In this document: positions 55,201-64,000 of the stretch, one piece after another | Layout: each line of letters opens with the position of its first letter | Position numbering within the stretch: position 1 is the first letter of the stretch | Source of the DNA: Blastomussa wellsi | Taxonomy: Eukaryota > Cnidaria > Anthozoa > Scleractinia > Plerogyridae | Direction of reading: 5' to 3' | DNA: 64,000 bases | Assembly (NCBI GenBank): GCA_947652115.1 | Contig: OX393564.1 | Coordinates: 3,251,364-3,315,363 of the forward strand | The notes under the pieces: generated by a model | Seen by the model: only the letters and a program-made list of their open reading frames with translations | Database searches by the model: none | Told to the model about the DNA's origin: nothing | Translations under genes and position numbers: made by a program

Positions 55201-58200
55201 GTGTTGTAGCTATTAAAACTACACAACATTGACGACATTTAAAAGTGTTGAAATCTCTAAACCATTAGAGCGAGTGCCGTAAAACCAAAATTACTTTGGC
55301 CAATCACAAAGGACGGAAACAATCCAGTGAACCAATCAAAACTCGAAGTAATTACACGTCGCTGACAAAAAGTGCATGCGTGAGTCCTAATTGGCTATGG
55401 TTTTACTTCTGGTTGATTTTTAAACCAAGCATTGAGCATCGTAATGCAAAACCAAAGCAATTCACTAATTACTGTGAACACTAAATTGAAAACCACTCTA
55501 TCCAACAAGCAAGTACTTGTTAACAGTTATTAGATGTGTATGTCTTGTCAAAAAATAATGTAGAACAGAAGGAGGATTTTCAGTAAGATTTGAAGTATAT
55601 ATACGGCTGCCCAATTAATGTCACCCCTGTTGGAGAGTGATACATGTACAAGAAGCTTTGTAATGAGCTGCAAACATTTTATGGGGCAATTCATGACAGA
55701 ATACTGACAGAGCTCAGGGTGCTGTATCAAGCACTACACAAGGATTCAATCTTTCTATAATTACTGTAGTCTCTGTATTTACCTAGGTGATGACCAATGG
55801 ACATACGATGCAGCCCAGACTCGGAATCTCGCACAGTATGCTGGGTCTCTTTGACCTTGAGGACGTGAAAAAAAAAGAAAACAATATTAACTAGGATAGA
55901 AACCTCATATAAACTGGTCAGGAAAATGTTTGAATTTTTTTGTGATCTTGTATGTGTAGATTGACACCATTAAAAGCAATTTTACACCCTCTTTCATGTC
56001 AAAAGAATCAGCACACATGAAAAGAGCTTGATGTATGAAAACAATACAGGTATGTAAGGGCTCTAATTTTTATGTTTCATTTTAAATATGTTTTCTGTAC
56101 TTACCCCACCAGGTGCTCTCTTGGTTGACTTAGATGCTTGAAAATACTGAGGTTCCCCTCGTCCATCGTTTGAATACGACATTACACTCGACGAAGAGTA
56201 ACTGTAGGTATTGGGGTTATTTGCCATCTGCTCCTAATGAATAAAAAGCACAACAATACAACAGTTGTATACAGGCCTAAGAGGCTGCCATTTTGTTGAC
56301 AACCACTACTCGCATTTTAAAACAGGATAGTGAGAAGTGTAGCCAATCAGAGAACAATACAATACTACAGTTGAACCCTGGTAACTCAAACCCTAGGTAA
56401 CTCGAATTCCCCACTAACTTGAATCAAAACTGATTTCAATCAAAACAAACAGTTTTGACAGTTCTTCCCAGTGAAGAAAAATAATGGCGAGTAATCTGGA
56501 ATCGATCTGTTAGTTGTCATTACTTGTCAGTCTTGCCCAGTTCATTCTTGAGACCAATAATATGTTTCTTCTTCCCCTCAAAATTCAATGTGCATGGCAG
56601 TTGCATCCCTTCTCTGCCACCCCGGTTCACAGCATTGCTAGAAATCTCACAATAAAACATGTAAAAGTATAAAACCTCTTTAATCAAGTGTTTGTGGTCT
56701 TTTTGTTCAAACCCCTATAACTAAAAACCCTGATACCTCGAAGTAATTTCAATTTCCCTTGGAAATTCGAAGTTGCTGGGGTTCAACTGCAGTAGATATA
56801 TACTAAATGTGAATCATAATGAAATCACACACTTACAAAATTCCTGTGCATGTTTGCCATCATAGAGTTCATGTTGGAAAACATGTTGCCAAACATACTG
56901 CCAAACATATCATTGGGTCGAGCCAATTGGTGGTTGCCATGATGCAACCTTCCATCCCGGCTTCCATTTTCAACACCAGGGAGTGCCGCAGGGCGTCCAA
57001 AATGTGAAAATGGGTCATGAAACCCACCAAACATTGATTGCATTCTCTGATGGTGCTCCCTGAAAGAAATAAAATACACATTAATTATAAGAGTTTTTAA
57101 ATGCAGACCAGTTAGCTCAGTTGGTATAGCCCCAAACTACAATCAAAACATTTGGCATCTTTCGAGTTCAAGCCCCAGACCAGACCAACACTCAGGGTCC
57201 TAAAATAATTGAGAATGTGTTGCCTTTACAATGGCATCTTCAAATGGTTAGATGTTCTAGTACTTTAGGATAAGGACAATAAACCATAGGCTCTGTCTTC
57301 TGCATCTTCACTGTGCTGGTCAGTACATTAAAGAACCCACACACTTGTCGAAGATGGTGGCACAATGTTACTGGTGTTGTGGTTTGGTTTTTGCCTGTTT
57401 TACTGTCAGGGTTGGGGTTGGAAATACTTGGAGATGTTGGCTGGCTACGATAAAGCTTCTCTAGAAATCTGGTGGGGAAGGGGGGGGAGTGGAGTTTTCA
57501 ATACAGGATGTAATCAACATTAGAAACAAATATTGCAAAATACAAAAGTGAAAGAAGAATATGAGCAAAATAGTGAAAAGGAAGTTGAAATAGAAAATTA
57601 AAAACAGTTCTCTGTTATGTATCACAAGTATATATTAGAGCTCCAATTGTTTTGTCAATTCATATCCTTGGTTTGCAAGTGATGTCATTGACACCATGTT
57701 GGATGACATAAACAAAACAATTTCTGGTTAGCCTCTTTTGTTTGGTCGTCCAACATGGCCACCACATGTATTGTCATTTGAATCTCTGGATTGATTGCAA
57801 ACCGGCACTTGTTTTAAAGTGGCCTGAAGCATTGAAGACCTTTCCTTTTTGTATACGAGCATGTATTGCTGCATGTTGCAATTAATAATAATAATAAATA
57901 ACAACTCACAAGTATATATCTATTTTTTATATAAAAATAATTAAATATACAACTGCAACATTTTACTTTCAACACATCTGTACTAAACACAAGGTGTGAA
58001 ATGCCGGAAATTTCAGGAGGTCGACAACATTTTGAAATGGCATATGGACAGAGAAAGGACGGACGTGTTGTGGTTGATATATTTTCACATTGCCAACAGA
58101 TAAACACATATCATTCATATAACCATTGTGTTATCTTGTTTCGCTATTCCACTTCCTCAAAACTTTTTTTAATAACACCAGTGTTGCGTAAATTCACGAA

Positions 58201-58365
58201 CGCTAAACCAATTCGTAACGCTCGATGTAAACAAAAGCAACTAATATTCTACTTTTCAGTTAAATTTCGCTCGACGACATTGTATTATAAATTACCAATT
58301 GCCATAATTCTCACTTACCTGAAGAACGGGTCCTCCTCGAAATCGGTCAACGTACTTCGAAACAT
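52235..58365 (-). CDS. MLF: Myeloid leukemia factor (MLF1/MLF2-type) protein, 7 exons, complete (317 aa)
   Basis: Exons: 58365-58319, 57059-56837, 56233-56105, 55855-55783, 54816-54730, 52847-52749, 52530-52235; 318 codons in frame with GT-AG introns. The start MFRSTLTDFEEDPFF is the classic MLF N-terminus. It is followed by EHHQRMQSMFGGFHDPF, a Met/Asn/His-rich stretch (MFGNMFSNMNSMMANM), SSSSVMSYSNDG with QYFQASKSTKRAPGG, VKETQHTVRDSESGLHRMSI, then HVIERSVNRRSGEEERKQDF and INLDE. The last exon adds an Arg/Gly/Asp-rich disordered tail of about 97 aa. MLF proteins are nucleo-cytoplasmic regulators linked to 14-3-3, chaperones and cell-cycle control (family knowledge). A TTTATT near 51784 may be the poly(A) signal on this strand. 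Confidence 0.95.
53253..53269. repeat. Poly-G run
   Basis: An uninterrupted G tract immediately left of the hAT-like element at 53270; a shorter G run follows the element's right end. Confidence 0.85.
53270..54202. mobile_element. hAT-like non-autonomous element 2 (CAGGGCTCGAAATT ends)
   Basis: CAGGGCTCGAAATT and AATTTCGAGCCCTG are exact inverse ends, about 930 bp apart. Near both ends the word TGGCGACCA or GGTCGCCAG is repeated several times in opposite orientations. The middle contains GTGGACAGCTC/GCGGCCAGCTCC repeats resembling the pogo-like element at 43955. No transposase. It lies in intron 5 of the MLF gene. Confidence 0.7.
54376..54425. repeat. Short tandem duplication
   Basis: ACAGATATCTATAGTAAGGC occurs twice in direct orientation about 29 bases apart. 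It is a small local duplication in intron 5 of the MLF gene. Confidence 0.7.
54856..55032. mobile_element. hAT-like non-autonomous element 3 (CAGGGTTATC ends)
   Basis: The left end CAGGGTTATCATTAAC and right end GTTGTGGACAACCCTG are imperfect inverses. GCCGGCTACTT/CCGGCTACT/CAGCTACTT words recur inside, paralleling the design of elements 1 and 2. It lies in intron 4 of the MLF gene, just 5' of exon 5 on the plus strand. Confidence 0.5.
55265..55468. repeat. Dispersed repeat, AAAACCAAA-type family, second copy
   Basis: It carries AAAACCAAAATTACTTTGGC, CAATCCAGTGAACCAATC, ATTACACGTCGCTGACA and TTTTTAAACCAAGCA in the order seen at 18685-18907, and ends AAAACCAAAGCAATTC. It lies in intron 4 of the MLF gene. 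Confidence 0.7.
56363..56794. mobile_element. pogo/Tigger-like non-autonomous element (CAGTTGAACCC ends)
   Basis: TACTACAGTTGAACCC at the left pairs with GGGGTTCAACTGCAGTA at the right. Subterminal words TAACTCGAATT and ACCTCGAAGT are reiterated. TA at both edges fits a TA target-site duplication. It lies in intron 2 of the MLF gene. Confidence 0.6.
57105..57440 (+). mobile_element. tRNA-derived SINE, second type
   Basis: The head has box A (TTAGCTCAGTTGGTATAGCC) and box B (TTCGAGTTCAAGCCCC). The body contains GGATAAGGACAATAAACC and GTACATTAAAGAACCCACAC. The body differs from the SINE at 39420, so it is a separate family. It lies in intron 1 of the MLF gene. Confidence 0.65.
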
Positions 58366-58765
58366 TATTGCTTTATTCGAATGTTCGCTTTTGCAACGCC
58401 TAACACAAAGTTTGCTGAACAAAAATCGAGAACTTTCTCGATCTTTCCTTCGACCGTCTGTGGAGGTTGCAGTTTACGCATGTATGCGCGAGCAACTGCG
58501 CGAACTTGCGCGAACGCGCAACGCGGCAAACAGGCGGCGGGGCTGCGAAGTCTATTGTTCCCAGTCCCTCGGAGAACGATGGACAAAAAATTAATAGTAC
58601 GTCAAAAGAATCATAAATTAAAAGTCTATTTAGACGATTATTTAGACCAAACAAGGTTCGAGGTAAATAGGTAAACGAACGAGGCGAGGTGGCTCGTTGT
58701 CTCGCTTTGGGTTTTCTTGGAGTGTAACCTAGGCCGCCTTGTTCCAATCCTTAGGCTGCGTTGAG

Positions 58766-59334
58766 CCCCTGGGAGGGGGGATACTCGAATTATACATGAC
58801 GGGGGGATCGAACGGAGCTTCACATTGCAAACCCAAAAAACGCAAAACTACTTTTGTTTGTTATTGTAAGCAGCTTCTATTGTTTTCAAGACAAAGTCAT
58901 TGTTTCAATTGCTGAGTCTTTTGTTTAGGGCTAGGGTATCAAACCAATCACATTATATGTTAGGAAAGCTGCTACATCGCCCAAAATTTTAGACGCAAAA
59001 AATTACTTGGCATCAAAATTTCCTACCCCAAAAAATAATTAAATACCTCAATACGGATTTATTCGATCAAACAGACTCCTCAGTAATGCATGATTTTGAG
59101 CGTTGCTGAAAATAATTTGGATGAACATTTTTCTGATCCACCGATCGCAAACAAAAATTTCGCTCGGAGATGTGAACCCAAAAAATACGCGTATTTTGCT
59201 AGGACCTAAAAACATACGTGGCAGATCTCTTGACTCAAAAAAATACCGAGCGTGTACATTTTCCACCCAAAAAATACGTCGTACCCTCCCCACCCGACCC
59301 CCCGTCATGTATACGGCGAGTACCCCCACTGGGG
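58766..59334. mobile_element. Long-TIR element (CCCCTGGGAGGGGGG ends)
   Basis: Imperfect arms of about 40 bp pair: GGGGGATACTCG and ATACATGACGGGGGG at the left with CCCCCCGTCATGTAT and CGAGTACCCCC at the right. The interior repeats CCCAAAAAATA words. It lies in the gap between the MLF 5' end and the enolase 3' end, where no gene is seen (58366-60880). Confidence 0.6.
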
Positions 59335-60766
59335 TTGCAGCCGGACGTGACAGATACTCCCCGGAGGCTAAGGCTGTCTGCGACGCTGGCTATCCATGGT
59401 ACTGGGCTTGTTTACTATTCTCAATCCTCTGCCACCTTCATGCAGTTTACTAAAATTTTCAAGTTTTCACTTCGAAAGAGGGGCTTCGTGGTGAAATTAG
59501 CCAGTTGGACGTAAGCATGCATGGGGGCTATCTATCTGGGTTTAAGAGCGGAGAAGAGAGTACAAGGTGAATTCTTGCACTCTCCCCGCGCTCGAATTCC
59601 CCCTTTTCCTCATCTTTTACGTTTGTCAGGTTTTGGCTCATCGTTAATACCAAATAGGTTAAGGGGACAGTTTCACGGTTCAGTGTATGTGCAAGCCCAC
59701 TCAATTCTGTCTATGAACCAATCGGTTTCTAGCTGTGAACTCGTGCCTGTGTCCAGAATACGTCAGACAGAATTCGAAAATAAACTCGCTGTTCAAAAAA
59801 GTTTTACGTTTTTTGTGAAAATCCGTTGACATTTCCGAAAAATGTCTGCATCAATACACATGATAGCCTGTACAACTTCTCTTTTTAACCTGCGATCTGG
59901 CGAAAAAGGTTAAAACATTTTCTCGAGTTTTCCGGGATTTTTGCAATACTGATTACGTGAACAAGGTACTTAAGTCATCGGAGCCAGAACAAACACTGAT
60001 TAGCACGTCGACTTTACTGGCTGAATAATGATTAAAAACTACACCAAGTACCTACCCAAGAAGGACGCGCTCTTGCTGCTGACGAAACTCTCTTTAATAT
60101 TGAAACTCTCCCTTGAGGTAGAACTATCCCTTTACACCTCTTGTACAGTAACGGTACGAGGATAGCCCATTATCTTATCTATGATGAGCCTGCCTCCAAT
60201 AGTAATCATCTTATTGACACCTTCAGCACGGTTCAGGTCACAAAACGTCAAGATTACACGTGCGAAGACGTATTTGCAAACTGTTATTGGGTTTCACCCC
60301 TGGTGCCTGGAGGCGGTTTGCCCCTTTTAATGTTACACTAGATTACATTATGACTGCATTTGATGTGTTCTATGAAGTCAAGTCTAATGTCAAAGCAAAG
60401 TTCACTGTTTCCTCTGACAAAGACTGACAAGCTGTCCCTGCAAATGCGGCTCTGCCCCCGTCCTAGTAATCTAAGGTTAAGTCATTAAGTTGACCATACA
60501 AAAGAACGGGAGATGACAACTCTAACAAACTTTCTGGAGACATAATCGAAAGATTCTCAAACTTTCCGAAATTTTAACTTCATCACTTCATGTTTACACG
60601 AAAATTTCCCGAGTACCCCGAATCATGGCAAAACATTCAGATTCCCGGAAGAGTTTAGTTTTTCTCCTGAAATAGGCCTTCTTAAAATGACATCCCCCGT
60701 TAAAAGAGAAATCCAGAATTTATACGACACATCCACTCTTTATATAGACAAGTTGCTTTAGCATCC

Positions 60767-60772
60767 TTTATT
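60767..60772 (-). terminator. Poly(A) signal AATAAA of the enolase gene
   Basis: TTTATT on the plus strand is AATAAA on the gene strand, about 110 bases after the stop codon at 60881. Confidence 0.6.
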
Positions 60773-60880
60773 AAAACACTATTCATTCTAGAGGTGGTGT
60801 AAGGACGGACAGTTCCCGACCATTTGACGAGCCATTCCAGCTTAGCTTGTTTGACACGCTCAGGAACCGGTTTCAGCGGT

Positions 60881-64000
<3,120 letters not shown>

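Noticed and set aside
58001..58594. 197-codon open frame on the plus strand
   Set aside because: It overlaps MLF exon 1 in antisense and its composition follows no protein family; treated as a shadow frame.

Overview
The window is eukaryotic nuclear DNA: genes are split by many short GT-AG introns, the intergenic space is full of small inverted-repeat transposons, tRNA-derived SINEs and microsatellites, and the proteins are typically animal. Mobile-element density, intron richness and protein types fit an early-branching metazoan, most likely a cnidarian such as a stony coral. That assignment is an inference; no lineage marker is present.

Layout. (1) 579-13643, + strand: a complete 17-exon gene for an M13 zinc metallopeptidase (endothelin-converting enzyme/neprilysin type, 782 aa). 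(2) 17051-17374, - strand: a small intronless gene for an unrecognised single-pass membrane protein. (3) 19318-41959, - strand: four tandem three-exon genes for Rab8/Rab10-like small GTPases with identical intron positions. Three look functional. The fourth and most upstream (38136-41959) keeps an open frame but has lost several GTP-binding residues and the C-terminal prenylation cysteines. (4) 43110-50651: three paralogous coding exons (two on -, one on +) for an all-helical protein family of about 165-180 aa that I do not recognise; each has a splice acceptor just upstream of its start codon. (5) 52235-58365, - strand: a complete 7-exon gene for a myeloid leukemia factor (MLF) protein. (6) 60881 to beyond 64000, - strand: the 3' half of an enolase gene, including a 30-nt microexon that supplies a metal-binding aspartate.

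Between and inside these genes lie at least fifteen inverted-repeat elements. These include a four-copy MITE family, several long palindromes clustered between two Rab genes, three hAT-like elements with CAGGG ends, pogo/Tigger-like elements, and two fold-back elements that contain tRNA-like sequence. There are also tRNA-derived SINEs, a frame-disrupted LINE reverse-transcriptase tail and several minisatellites.

The genes do not form one pathway. The most unusual parts are the local Rab expansion with one divergent member, the orphan helical-protein trio beside it, and the tRNA-containing palindromes. All exon boundaries were read by eye from splice consensus, frame continuity and family motifs; none is checked against transcripts.
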